Position numbers and translations under genes: made by a program. From ZLKRG08 sp964654815 (GTDB lineage Bacteria > Actinomycetota > Actinomycetes > Nanopelagicales > Nanopelagicaceae), in contig CAZZLH010000010.1 in NCBI GenBank assembly GCA_964654815.1, positions 1 to 40,356 of the forward strand: 40,356 nt of DNA. Reading direction: 5' to 3'. Under the pieces are notes generated by a model. That model made no database searches. It was given only the letters and a program-made list of their open reading frames with translations, and was not told the origin of the DNA. This document shows positions 15,386 through 24,108 of the stretch, one piece after another (within the stretch, counting starts at the first letter, position 1; each line of letters opens with the position of its first letter).

Positions 15386-17851
15386 TTAGATAACGATATT
15401 TACTAACTTTGGTGCGCGCACGATGATTTTAATCGGAGCCGCACCACCTATAGCGCTAGCAATAGTTGGGTTAGTGAGCGCCAACTTCTCTAATTCGGTA
15501 TCGCTGATATCTGGTGCGACCTCTATGCGCTCTTTGATTTTGCCATTTATCTGTAGTACCGCTGTTACGTTATCTGCCACCAATAACTTTTCATCCACAG
15601 TCGGCCAACCTGCCAGCGCAACTGAAGGTTTATGGCCCAAGCGCTCCCACATCTCCTCGGCGGTAAATGGGGCGATCAGAGAGAGCATGATGGCAACTGC
15701 TTCGGTTGCCTCTCGTACCGCGGGATCACTTGCGCCACAGCCGCTATCAATCGCTTTACGCGTGGCATTTACCAATTCCATGATTCGCGCTACGGCAACA
15801 TTAAAACGGAACGATTCAACGGCAAAAGCTGAATCATGTAGGGCTTTATGCGTTGCCTTGCGTAATTCAAGATTGCCCGATTTGAAATCTACTCCAGGTT
15901 TGCTGGTGACATCACCAGATAAACGCCATGCGCGAGAGAGGAATTTAACCGAACCTGATGGTGAGACATCAGCCCAATCGACATCATCCTCTGGTGGTCC
16001 GGCGAATACCATCGTTAATCGAATTGCATCGACGCCATGATGTTGTAATTCATCAGATAAACGAACCAGATTGCCGCGGCTCTTGGACATTGCCGAGCCA
16101 TCCATAATCACCATTCCTTGATTAAGGAGCCTGGTAAATGGTTCGTTGAATTTGACCATCCCCATATCGAAGAGCACTTTGGTGAAGAAACGGCTATAAA
16201 GTAGATGCAAAATTGCGTGAGTAACGCCGCCGACATATTGATCCACCGGCAACCACTCTTCAATGGCCTTAGGGTCAAAGGGCGCGCTGGTATTTTTATA
16301 ATCGGCATAACGCAAGTAGTACCAAGATGAATCCACGAAGGTATCCATGGTGTCGGCATCGCGCTTTGCTCCCCCACCACACTTTGGACAAATTACATTT
16401 ACCCAATCGCTAGCTGCGCCAAGTGGCGAACTTCCTTTTGGTTTCAAATCTAAACCTGCCGCCGGTGGCAATTCGACTGGTAATTGCTCAAGAGGAACCG
16501 GAACTTCGCCACATTTTTCACAATGGATGATTGGAATGGGCGTGCCCCAATAGCGTTGGCGTGAGATCAACCAATCGCGTAAACGGTAATTATTTGCGCC
16601 TTTGGCGAGTTTTTTCTCCTCGAGAATCGAGATTATCTTGGCAATCGCCTCAGATTTGTTTAAGCCATTTAATTCGGCCGAGTTGATCAACTTGCCATCA
16701 CCGGATGTGGCAACTCCGCTCTCACTTGGATCTGCCTCTCCAGTATCGACCACTACTCGCACCGGCAAATTCATGGCGCGGGCAAAATCTAAATCTCTCT
16801 GATCATGTGCAGGTACCGCCATGATCGCACCAGTTCCGTAATCAGCTAGAACATAATCTGAAGCCCAAATCGGAAGCTTCTCACCATTTACTGGATTGAT
16901 GGCATAGCGTTGTAGAAATACTCCACTCTTTGGTCTATCGGTAGCAAGACGCTCGATATCTGAAGCGGAGCGGACCTGCTCGAGATATTTTTCGAAATCA
17001 ACTTTTGCCGGTGAGTTATCGGCAAGCTCAGCAGCTAAGTCGCTATCGACTGCCACCACCATAAATGTTGCGCCATAAAGCGTATCCGGACGTGTGGTGT
17101 AGATGGAGATTGGATCTTTGCGCCCTTCGATCTCAAATGTTACGTATGCTCCCGAGGATCTTCCGATCCAATTGCGTTGCATGGTCAACACCTTTTCGGG
17201 CCACTTTCCCTCAAGTTGGGCCATGTCATCAAGAAGTCGATCGGCATAATCGGTGATCTTGAAATACCACTGGGTTAATTTCTTCTTAGTGACTGCGGTA
17301 TCACATCGCTCGCAGAGACCTGCTACAACTTGCTCGTTGGCAAGCACCGTCTGGCAATCTGGGCACCAATTGACTGCTGAGGCTTTTCGATAGGCCAAAC
17401 CACGTTGGTACATCTGTAGGAAGAGCCATTGATTCCATTTGTAATATTCTGGATCGCAGGTGTTGAACACTCGATCCCAATCAAATGAGCAGGCATAGCG
17501 ACGCATCGATGCCTTCTGTGTTGCGATATTCTCGTAAGTCCAACCAACTGGATCGACGCCCCGCTTTATTGCAGCATTCTCGGCCGGCAATCCAAATGCA
17601 TCCCAACCAATTGGATGCATCACATTGAAGCCTCGCTGCACCCAATAGCGAGCAATTACATCGCCTAGCGCATAAGCCTCGGCATGGCCCATAGGTAAAT
17701 CACCGGAGGGATATGGAAACATATCCAAGACATACTTCTTGGGGCGCTTATCGTCTGCCCGACCCGAACGAAATGGCGCTATCTGATCCCAAACTGGTAA
17801 CCATTTCTCTTGAACATAAGCGAAGTCATACGCTTGATGTTCGCTGCTCAT
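15386..17851 (-). CDS. leuS: Leucine--tRNA ligase
   Basis: An 821-residue class I synthetase. The HIGH motif appears as PMGH in FPYPSGDLPMGHAEAYALGD near the N terminus, and KMSKS as AMSKSRGN in the C-terminal catalytic part. Between them lies the CP1 editing domain with the threonine-rich TTRPDTLYGATF motif and the terminal DYGTGAIMAVPAHDQRD block. Cysteine pairs CPDC/CERC and CEKC/CPKC may bind zinc. The start is ATG 17851 with AAAGGA about eight bases upstream. It stands alone, downstream of tRNA-Ala. Confidence 0.97.
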   Translation of the reverse strand: MSSEHQAYDFAYVQEKWLPVWDQIAPFRSGRADDKRPKKYVLDMFPYPSGDLPMGHAEAYALGDVIARYWVQRGFNVMHPIGWDAFGLPAENAAIKRGVDPVGWTYENIATQKASMRRYACSFDWDRVFNTCDPEYYKWNQWLFLQMYQRGLAYRKASAVNWCPDCQTVLANEQVVAGLCERCDTAVTKKKLTQWYFKITDYADRLLDDMAQLEGKWPEKVLTMQRNWIGRSSGAYVTFEIEGRKDPISIYTTRPDTLYGATFMVVAVDSDLAAELADNSPAKVDFEKYLEQVRSASDIERLATDRPKSGVFLQRYAINPVNGEKLPIWASDYVLADYGTGAIMAVPAHDQRDLDFARAMNLPVRVVVDTGEADPSESGVATSGDGKLINSAELNGLNKSEAIAKIISILEEKKLAKGANNYRLRDWLISRQRYWGTPIPIIHCEKCGEVPVPLEQLPVELPPAAGLDLKPKGSSPLGAASDWVNVICPKCGGGAKRDADTMDTFVDSSWYYLRYADYKNTSAPFDPKAIEEWLPVDQYVGGVTHAILHLLYSRFFTKVLFDMGMVKFNEPFTRLLNQGMVIMDGSAMSKSRGNLVRLSDELQHHGVDAIRLTMVFAGPPEDDVDWADVSPSGSVKFLSRAWRLSGDVTSKPGVDFKSGNLELRKATHKALHDSAFAVESFRFNVAVARIMELVNATRKAIDSGCGASDPAVREATEAVAIMLSLIAPFTAEEMWERLGHKPSVALAGWPTVDEKLLVADNVTAVLQINGKIKERIEVAPDISDTELEKLALTNPTIASAIGGAAPIKIIVRAPKLVNIVI

Positions 17852-17913
17852 CTAAATTCCTTTGATTATCTCTGGGTTTGTCTCTTGCTTGAAATTAACT
17901 TAATTCATTCGAA

Positions 17914-17940
17914 TCAATTGAATCAATTGAATCAATTGAA
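17914..17940. repeat. Three tandem copies of TCAATTGAA upstream of leuS
   Basis: Three perfect 9-bp units follow one another (17914-17922, 17923-17931, 17932-17940), each containing the palindrome CAATTG. They lie between the tRNA-Ala 3' end and leuS. The array could be three operator half-turn sites or simple slippage; a similar 9-bp tandem occurs upstream of cspA. Confidence 0.8.
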
Positions 17941-17945
17941 ATTTG

Positions 17946-18018
17946 TGGACCTGAGGGGACTTGAACCCCTGACCCCTTGCATGCCATGCAAGTGCGCTAC
18001 CAGCTGCGCCACAGGCCC
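17946..18018 (-). tRNA. tRNA-Ala (GGC)
   Basis: A 73-nt minus-strand cloverleaf. The acceptor stem is GGGCCTG/CAGGTCC with discriminator A, and the anticodon arm is CTTGC-ATGGCAT-GCAAG, giving anticodon GGC. The T loop is TTCAAGT. CCA is not encoded. The gene lies between the histidine phosphatase and leuS. Confidence 0.94.
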
Positions 18019-18055
18019 TCAAGGCGCTGATTCTAGTGGGGATTTTTACTCTCTC

Positions 18056-18727
18056 TTACTGACTCTCTCCGCCTGATTCTTCACCGAAAATCGGCTCGGG
18101 TAGCGAACCTGAGTTATGTTCTACCAAAGTCCAACCGCGTGGAGTTGAAGAGAGTATCGACCATGCCGCATTTGATAATCCACCGATCGAACCCCAAGTA
18201 GACATCGGCAAATCTAGTAAAGAACCCAAGATGCATCTAGCAGTTCCACCATGTGTTGCAACAATCAATGTTTGATTGGTTTTTCCAGCTAGCGCCTCAT
18301 TGATCGCAGTTGTGGCGCGAAGCGCTACATCGCTTCTCCGCTCTCCGACATCCCCCGCCTTATTATCATCGCCATCAATCCATCGAATGAAATTCTCAAT
18401 ATCAGTCTCACGGATAGCATCGCCCGTCTTGCCCTCCCAATTACCGCCATCGGTCTCACGCAATCGCGCATCTTTGATTATCTCTAAACCGACCAAATCT
18501 GCTAACGCTTTTGCGGTGTGGTAAGCCCGGCTTAAATCGCTAGAGATAATCTGGGTCGGCGAAAGCCCGGTCAATAACTTCCCAGCTCGAGTTACCTGTT
18601 GCAATCCGGTTTCATTCAATGGAATATCGGTTGAGCCCTGAAAGCGGTTGGCAATATTCCAATCAGTCTGGCCGTGACGCCAAAGCACGATCTTGTTGTG
18701 AGGATGTTTGTGAAGTGGTTGGTTCAT
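18056..18727 (-). CDS. Histidine phosphatase family protein (possible glucosyl-3-phosphoglycerate phosphatase)
   Basis: A 223-residue branch 1 histidine phosphatase. LWRHGQTDWN places the catalytic His at residue 18, and the second catalytic block LIVATHGGTARCIL supplies the other histidine; SSDLSRAYHTAKAL is the conserved phosphate-binding stretch. In mycobacteria the gene in this position, after nadD and the RsfS gene, encodes GpgP, which dephosphorylates glucosyl-3-phosphoglycerate. The neighbourhood therefore suggests that role, but the family has many substrates and a generic phosphoglycerate mutase-like activity cannot be excluded. The start overlaps the rsfS stop as ATGA. Confidence 0.85.
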   Translation of the reverse strand: MNQPLHKHPHNKIVLWRHGQTDWNIANRFQGSTDIPLNETGLQQVTRAGKLLTGLSPTQIISSDLSRAYHTAKALADLVGLEIIKDARLRETDGGNWEGKTGDAIRETDIENFIRWIDGDDNKAGDVGERRSDVALRATTAINEALAGKTNQTLIVATHGGTARCILGSLLDLPMSTWGSIGGLSNAAWSILSSTPRGWTLVEHNSGSLPEPIFGEESGGESQ

Positions 18728-19086
18728 CGCGACTCATCTACGTGTAGTGCAATGGTAGGGCAGTCATTCCAGAGGCGATCTAACATGTAATAGCGGCGGA
18801 GATTCTCAGATTGGATATGCACCACTAAGTCAGAGTAATCAATCAAGATCCACTCTTCGCCATTCTCGCGTCGCACTGGTTTTTCATTGATCTGCTTTAA
18901 CTTCTCTTCTATCTCATCCGCAATTGCTTCAACCTGCCGAGGATTTTGACCGGTAACAATCAGAAATGCTTCAGATAAGAGACTTTGATCCGAAAGATCA
19001 ATCGCCACCAAATCGGTGCCCAACTTATTTACCGCCGCTTGAGCTGCTACATCTAGCTCCTTGCGCACCAGATCACTTACCGGCAT
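18724..19086 (-). CDS. rsfS: Ribosome silencing factor RsfS
   Basis: A protein of about 120 residues of the RsfS/Iojap family that binds ribosomal protein L14 and blocks subunit joining under nutrient limitation. Characteristic blocks are DLVAIDLSDQSLLSEAFLIVTGQN and EEWILIDYSDLVVHIQSENLRRYYMLDRLW. The start is ATG 19086 (MPVSDLVRKEL), with GGAAG close upstream; the longer frame to 19176 adds arginine-rich residues that overlap nadD out of frame and do not belong to the family. It overlaps the nadD 3' end by 14 bases and the phosphatase by 4. Confidence 0.94.
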   Translation of the reverse strand: MPVSDLVRKELDVAAQAAVNKLGTDLVAIDLSDQSLLSEAFLIVTGQNPRQVEAIADEIEEKLKQINEKPVRRENGEEWILIDYSDLVVHIQSENLRRYYMLDRLWNDCPTIALHVDESR

Positions 19087-19696
19087 ACAACTTCCTTTCG
19101 GCGATGAACTTGCGTACCGAGGGCGATACTCCCAAATTCTCTCTCTCCGATTGAGATGTGGCCTGCTCCTTCGCATTAAGTTGCGATCTGATTTCCGTGG
19201 CTGATATGTCCAGCGCTTCGATATCTAGCCGCTTTATAGGGTTAACTCCTGATTCAGGATTTTCAGCACTTTCGCTTCCTGGCCGATCGATGACAATAAA
19301 ACTGACTAGTTCCTTAAGCTCATCTGCCCGATGCCAATTATCGATATTGGCATAAGCATCACTACCAATAATCCAATACAGCTCTTCTGCGTCATTGCCC
19401 AGTGCTTCCACGGTATCGATGGCATAAGTTTCGCCGGCGCGATTTATCTCAATATCGCTGACCGAAACTCGCTCTTTAATGCCGCTGGGTAGATCACCAA
19501 CTGCTAGCTTGCACATCTCTAGCCGAGTTTTTCCATCAGCCTGTGGCGCGGCCGCTCTGAGTCTTGGCCTACCTGCTGGGATCAAAATAATTTCATCAAC
19601 TACTTTTCTGGAGAGCAACTCAACAATTACCCGCAGATGCCCATTATGGATGGGATCAAATGTCCCCCCGTAGATACCGATTCGCTTAGCGATCAA
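19073..19696 (-). CDS. nadD: Nicotinate-nucleotide adenylyltransferase
   Basis: A 207-residue enzyme that adenylates nicotinate mononucleotide in NAD synthesis. IGIYGGTFDPIHNGHLRV contains the nucleotidyltransferase GxFxPxHxGH signature, and WIIGSDAYANIDNWHRADEL and the C-terminal ISATEIRSQL block are present. The only usable start is TTG 19696: an in-frame TAG lies four codons upstream. This start overlaps the end of the 39-residue membrane peptide gene, so translation is probably coupled to it. With pnuC at 37 kb this window holds two steps relevant to NAD supply. Confidence 0.94.
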   Translation of the reverse strand: MIAKRIGIYGGTFDPIHNGHLRVIVELLSRKVVDEIILIPAGRPRLRAAAPQADGKTRLEMCKLAVGDLPSGIKERVSVSDIEINRAGETYAIDTVEALGNDAEELYWIIGSDAYANIDNWHRADELKELVSFIVIDRPGSESAENPESGVNPIKRLDIEALDISATEIRSQLNAKEQATSQSERENLGVSPSVRKFIAERKLYAGK

Positions 19697-19805
19697 GACG
19701 GAGCACTAGGTAAAGCAGGAAACTGAGGATTCCGAAAGCCACCAAGCCAAAGACAATTGGTGATTGCGGCAATTCACGTGTTACTTCAGATAGTCGAATT
19801 AACAT
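19686..19805 (-). CDS. Small single-pass membrane protein, 39 residues
   Basis: An open frame from ATG 19805 to TAA at 19686-19688. The product begins MLIRLSEVTRELPQSP, continues with one hydrophobic helix (about residues 17-36, IVFGLVAFGILSFLLYLVL) and ends with RLDR. Support comes from four points: a TAGTAT -10 box six bases before the ATG, an 11-base overlap with the TTG-started nadD, membrane-protein composition, and position filling the ligA-nadD gap exactly. Short membrane ORFs next to nadD occur in other actinobacteria as far as I recall. Function is unknown. Confidence 0.65.
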   Translation of the reverse strand: MLIRLSEVTRELPQSPIVFGLVAFGILSFLLYLVLRLDR

Positions 19806-19811
19806 ATCGCA

Positions 19812-19817
19812 ATACTA
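19812..19817 (-). promoter_or_regulatory. Candidate leaderless promoter -10 box for the small ORF-nadD-rsfS-phosphatase operon
   Basis: TAGTAT on the minus strand, six bases before the ATG at 19805, so transcription would begin at or next to the start codon. Its first three bases are the ligA stop codon, so the promoter is embedded in the end of ligA. No -35 was identified. Confidence 0.45.
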
Positions 19818-21827
19818 GCGACCCGCAAGCAGTTCTTTAAATTTTGCCTCATCGATAATCGTCACACCAAGTTCTTGAGCCTTGCTCAACTTGGAGCCAG
19901 GATCGGCGCCCGCCAATAAGTAATCGGTCTTCTTTGAGACAGATGATGAAGTTTTGCCGCCGTGAGCCAATATCACTTCATTGATGCCATCGCGCGTGAA
20001 GGATTCCAAGCTTCCTGTGACCACGAATGTCAGACCTGCAAGGGTTTGGGGCGAGAGCTCCTGCGCTTCGAGTTCCATCGCAACTCCAGCCTTACGCCAG
20101 CGAGTGATGATTGATTTATGCCAATTCACTTGAAACCAATCCACGATTGAATCTGCGATTACTCCACCAACTCCATCTACTTGCGATAACTCTTCGGCTG
20201 AAGCTTGGGAAATGGCCTCGATAGATTTAAAGTGATTCGCCAAAGCTTGCGCAGCAGTTGGACCAACATGGCGTATGGAGAGCGAGACGATAACGCGCCA
20301 AAGCGGTCGAGATTTGGCGGTCTCTAGCGCCTCCAATAATTTCTGGACGTTGGCAGCTGGTTTGCCATCCTTCTTAACAAAGAAGGGCGAACGAATTAAC
20401 TTTGACTCAGATAGGTCAAAGAGCTCTGATTCATCATTGATTATCTGCGCATCGAGCAGGGCATTTGCAGCTTCATAACCAAGCACATCAATATCTAGTG
20501 CGGCGCGTGAACCTATGTAATAAAGACGTTCCCTAAGTTGTGCCGGGCAACTCTGCGCATTTGGACAACGAAGGTCTACATCTCCCTCGCTCTGTTCTAC
20601 CAATTCGGTTGCGCAATCTGGACAAACCTTGGGCATCAAAAACTGCCGCTCTTTCCCGGTTCGCCGTTCAACGACTGCAGAGAGCACCTCAGGAATTACA
20701 TCGCCCGCTTTTCTAATCACGACATAATCGCCGATTAATACTCCCTTTCGTGCCACCTCTTGCGAGTTGTGGAGCGTCGCATGTGTCACGGTAGAACCTG
20801 CAACAACTACCGGTTCCATCACGGCAAATGGCGTCACGCGTCCGGTCCTTCCGACACTTACTTGAATATCAATTAATTTAGTCACGACCTCTTCTGGTGG
20901 GTATTTAAAGGCGATCGCCCACTTTGGCGCTCTCGAGGTTACGCCTAATCTCTTCTGTAGCTCTATTTGATCGACTTTGATTACTACGCCATCAATTTCA
21001 TGTTCGAGATCATGTCGATGAGTTTGGAAATTCTCTATGTATTTATTGACCTCTTTACGTGAAGCCAACACTTTGAATTCACTGCTGGTAGGTAGACCAA
21101 AACCTTTGAGCAGCTCATACGCCTCACTCTGTTTGGCAAAATCAAAATTGGTTGCGCCGATTCCGTGGACCAAAATACTAAGCGGTCTTGACGCTGTGAC
21201 CCTTGGATCCTTTTGGCGCAATGAACCAGCTGCGGCATTTCGGGGGTTTGCGAAGGTGGCTTTACCGGACTCCTCGAGCGATTCGTTTAGCTCTTTAAAT
21301 GCTGCAAGCGGAAAGTAGACCTCCCCTCTAACTTCGATTAGATCCGGAACAGATTTACCCTTTAACTCATGTGGCAAGTTGCGGATGGTTTTGACGTTTA
21401 GGGTCACATCTTCACCGGTCGAACCATTACCGCGGGTCAATGCCTTGGTCAGCACGCCATTCTCATAGCGGAGATTGATCGCTAAGCCATCGATTTTTAA
21501 TTCACAGAGCCACTTGGCATCAGGCGCATCCTTCTCTACGCGATCAAACCATGCGTTCAATTCGCTCTCATCGAAGGCATTATCCAAACTCATCATCTTC
21601 TCTAGATGATCAACTTGTTCGAAGGTGGTAGATAGGCCACCTCCAATTCCAAGCGTTGGAGAATCGACTGCTTTTAACTCTGGATGAGCTTGCTCAAGTT
21701 CGGATAATTCACGTAGCAATTTATCGAATTCTGCATCAGAAATTATTGGTTTATCCATTACGTAATAACGGAAGATGTGATCGCGAATCTCCTCGGTTAA
21801 CTCAGCGATCCTTTGACGCGGGTTCAT
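19815..21827 (-). CDS. ligA: NAD-dependent DNA ligase LigA
   Basis: A 670-residue replicative ligase that seals nicks with NAD as cofactor. Domain Ia (residues 1-60, DAEFDKLLREL) and the adenylation motif CELKIDGLAI with the nucleotide-accepting Lys111 are present. Then come the OB fold, the four-cysteine zinc site (CPDC ... CPNAQSC), the HhH domain and the C-terminal BRCT domain (LAGLTFVVTGSLESFTRD to the end). All parts are present at normal length. ATG 21827 overlaps the mnmA stop as ATGA, forming a coupled run cysteine desulfurase-mnmA-ligA. Confidence 0.97.
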   Translation of the reverse strand: MNPRQRIAELTEEIRDHIFRYYVMDKPIISDAEFDKLLRELSELEQAHPELKAVDSPTLGIGGGLSTTFEQVDHLEKMMSLDNAFDESELNAWFDRVEKDAPDAKWLCELKIDGLAINLRYENGVLTKALTRGNGSTGEDVTLNVKTIRNLPHELKGKSVPDLIEVRGEVYFPLAAFKELNESLEESGKATFANPRNAAAGSLRQKDPRVTASRPLSILVHGIGATNFDFAKQSEAYELLKGFGLPTSSEFKVLASRKEVNKYIENFQTHRHDLEHEIDGVVIKVDQIELQKRLGVTSRAPKWAIAFKYPPEEVVTKLIDIQVSVGRTGRVTPFAVMEPVVVAGSTVTHATLHNSQEVARKGVLIGDYVVIRKAGDVIPEVLSAVVERRTGKERQFLMPKVCPDCATELVEQSEGDVDLRCPNAQSCPAQLRERLYYIGSRAALDIDVLGYEAANALLDAQIINDESELFDLSESKLIRSPFFVKKDGKPAANVQKLLEALETAKSRPLWRVIVSLSIRHVGPTAAQALANHFKSIEAISQASAEELSQVDGVGGVIADSIVDWFQVNWHKSIITRWRKAGVAMELEAQELSPQTLAGLTFVVTGSLESFTRDGINEVILAHGGKTSSSVSKKTDYLLAGADPGSKLSKAQELGVTIIDEAKFKELLAGR

Positions 21828-22915
21828 GAAGTCTCACAAATCGTGGCCGATCCGACCACGCGATCGCCGTCATAAATCACCGCTGCTTGCCCGGTCGCAA
21901 GCCCTAGAAGTGGTTCGGCTAATTTGATTTGCAATTTAACTTGCGAAGTCCCGGCTTCAATCAACTCTCGATATTCACAAACGAGCGCAGCGCCATGTGC
22001 TCGGACCTGAACAAATCCATTGCGCCATTCGGTTCCGGGGTTTGGCCCGCACCAAACTGGATGCTCACCCAAAATTTCCCGCACCGCCAAATCCTCTTTG
22101 CTACCCACGACAACCGTGTTGGTTTTAGGTTCGATCTTCAAGACAAATCGAGGATTTCCATCAGCGGCAGGAACTGTTAAACCTAGGCCTTTTCTCTGGC
22201 CGATGGTGTAGGTATATGCGCCTTTATGCTCGCCAATCACATTGCCCTCTTGATCGATGATTGGACCAGTTTCGCTTCCTAGCCGTTCACGTAGCCATCC
22301 TGCGTTGTCACCACTTGGCACAAAACATATGTCATGGCTATCAGGTTTATTGGCCACAGATAAGCCTCGCGCTGCTGCCTCTTTTCTAATATCTACCTTC
22401 TCAGTGTCACCCAATGGAAAGTGTGCGCCCTGTAATTGATCTCTATTTAAGACCGCAAGCACATACGACTGATCTTTGCTGTTATCGATTGCCCGATGCA
22501 AAGTTCGTTCGCCATCACTCTCTCTGATGTTGGCATAGTGACCTGTGACCACACCATCGAAACCCATAGCTTTGGCGCGATCTAGCACTGCTGCGAATTT
22601 AATCTTCTCATTGCAACGTAAGCATGGATTGGGCGTACGTCCTGCTGAATATTCTGTAAGAAAATTCTCTACTACCCCGGCATGAAATTCCTCTGCCATA
22701 TCCCAGATATAGAAAGGAATTCCAATTACATCGGCTGCGCGCCTAGCATCATGTGAATCTTCGATGGTGCAACAGCCTCTCGCGCCCGAGCGATATTTCT
22801 GCGGATTGGATGAGAGCGCCAAATGCACACCAACTACTTGATGGCCAGCCTCTACTGCACGCGCCGCCGCAACAGCGGAATCAACTCCACCAGACATCGC
22901 TGCGATTAACTTCAT
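21824..22915 (-). CDS. mnmA: tRNA-specific 2-thiouridylase MnmA
   Basis: A 363-residue enzyme that adds sulfur to U34 of Glu, Gln and Lys tRNAs. The PP-loop SGGVDS occupies residues 8-13. The catalytic cysteine pair is Cys98 in TPNPCLRCN and Cys197 in HDICFVP, and the central GQRKGLGL block is present. The upstream gene encodes a cysteine desulfurase and overlaps by ATGA, so the sulfur donor is made next to its user. The usual actinobacterial order is kept. Confidence 0.96.
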   Translation of the reverse strand: MKLIAAMSGGVDSAVAAARAVEAGHQVVGVHLALSSNPQKYRSGARGCCTIEDSHDARRAADVIGIPFYIWDMAEEFHAGVVENFLTEYSAGRTPNPCLRCNEKIKFAAVLDRAKAMGFDGVVTGHYANIRESDGERTLHRAIDNSKDQSYVLAVLNRDQLQGAHFPLGDTEKVDIRKEAAARGLSVANKPDSHDICFVPSGDNAGWLRERLGSETGPIIDQEGNVIGEHKGAYTYTIGQRKGLGLTVPAADGNPRFVLKIEPKTNTVVVGSKEDLAVREILGEHPVWCGPNPGTEWRNGFVQVRAHGAALVCEYRELIEAGTSQVKLQIKLAEPLLGLATGQAAVIYDGDRVVGSATICETS

Positions 22916-24045
22916 TTTGCGCTACCTGCCCGCTTGACCACATCAGGTAAGACTTGCAAGACCCGATCGATATCTGCATCGGTGCTCTGTGCACCAAGTG
23001 AGAAGCGCAAAGTACCGAGCGCACTATCTTCATCGCGACCCATTGCCAATAAAACATGGCTTGGCCGATGTACTCCAGCGCTACAGGCTGCGCCGGTAGA
23101 GCAAGCTATTCCCTCCATATCCAATAACAATAAGAGGGTCTCACCTTTGGTTCCCGGAAAAGTTACATTCACGATTCCCGGTAACGCACCTAAGGATGAA
23201 TCAATCGGAGTATTTATCTTTGCATCTGGGAGTAAATCCTTGATTCCCACAATCAACTTATCTCTTAGTTTGGCAATTTGCTCAGCAGGATAAGTGGTTA
23301 AAGCCGCAGCGAATGCGCAGATCGCCGGGGCATTTAAAGTGCCACTTCTTATCTCCCGCTCTTGTCCACCACCATGTAATAAGGCCGGGATATCCAAACC
23401 CCGCTTTAATACCAGAGCGCCTACGCCAATTGGGCCACCCATCTTATGCGCGCTAAGCGATAGCGCAGTTAAACCTGCAAACTTAACCGGAACTTTCAAT
23501 AATGACTGCACCGCATCACAATGCACCGGGATATCTCCGGCGATTTCAATTACCTGTTGGATGGGTTGAATTGCACCAGTCTCATTATTGGAGTGCATTA
23601 CAGATATCAGCGCTATCTCTTCACCACGCTTTTCAAGCAGCTCTCGCAAGTGATTTAAATCCAAAATTCCCTGGCTATCTACTGGAAGTTCTACTAACTC
23701 CGCACCTTCTTTTTCTACCAACCACTTTGCCGGATCAAGTACCGCGTGATGTTCGATGGCAGAAACCAAAATCACTTTTCGCGTCGGGTTGCTAAATTTC
23801 CAGAACAAACCTTTGATGGCCATATTGTCGGCCTCGGTGCCTGAAGCGGTGAAGATGATTTCACCTGGCGCACATCCGATATAAGAAGCTAATTTCTCGC
23901 GCGCCTCTTCAACTGCGCGACGGGTCTGACGGCCAAATGTGTGTAGCGAGGAAGGGTTACCGATCTGCTTTAGATGGCGATTAAATTCCGCCAAGGCAAG
24001 ATCTGAGATCGGCGTAGTCGACGCATGATCCAAGTAAATTGCCAT
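22912..24045 (-). CDS. Cysteine desulfurase (IscS/NifS-type)
   Basis: A 377-residue PLP enzyme that releases sulfur from cysteine and passes it as persulfide, here probably to MnmA. The fold-type I blocks are YLDHASTTPI at the start, FTASGTEADNMAIKG, and SAHKMGGPIGVGALVL with the PLP lysine. The active-site loop GIACSTGAACSAGVHRPSHVL carries the catalytic cysteine. The start is ATG 24045. Its stop overlaps mnmA, as with the mycobacterial IscS-like gene upstream of its mnmA. It could also serve Fe-S assembly if no suf desulfurase exists elsewhere. Confidence 0.94.
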   Translation of the reverse strand: MAIYLDHASTTPISDLALAEFNRHLKQIGNPSSLHTFGRQTRRAVEEAREKLASYIGCAPGEIIFTASGTEADNMAIKGLFWKFSNPTRKVILVSAIEHHAVLDPAKWLVEKEGAELVELPVDSQGILDLNHLRELLEKRGEEIALISVMHSNNETGAIQPIQQVIEIAGDIPVHCDAVQSLLKVPVKFAGLTALSLSAHKMGGPIGVGALVLKRGLDIPALLHGGGQEREIRSGTLNAPAICAFAAALTTYPAEQIAKLRDKLIVGIKDLLPDAKINTPIDSSLGALPGIVNVTFPGTKGETLLLLLDMEGIACSTGAACSAGVHRPSHVLLAMGRDEDSALGTLRFSLGAQSTDADIDRVLQVLPDVVKRAGSAK

Positions 24046-24060
24046 TGCCCAATTCTACTT

Positions 24061-24083
24061 TGCTGGAATTTGCTGGAATTTGC
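24061..24083. repeat. Short tandem repeat, 10-bp unit twice
   Basis: TGCTGGAATT occurs twice in a row (24061-24070, 24071-24080) followed by a partial third TGC, inside the 63-bp spacer between etfA and the desulfurase gene. No regulatory role can be assigned. Confidence 0.6.
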
Positions 24084-24108
24084 GTTAATTCGGCGCTTTA
24101 TGCGCAAG

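Noticed and set aside
15423..16040. Plus-strand open frame of 205 codons opposite leuS
   Set aside because: Shadow of the LeuRS C-terminal region, with no homology and no promoter.
18724..19176. Longer rsfS start giving an Arg-rich N-terminal extension
   Set aside because: The extension overlaps nadD out of frame and is not part of the family; ATG 19086 has a good Shine-Dalgarno.
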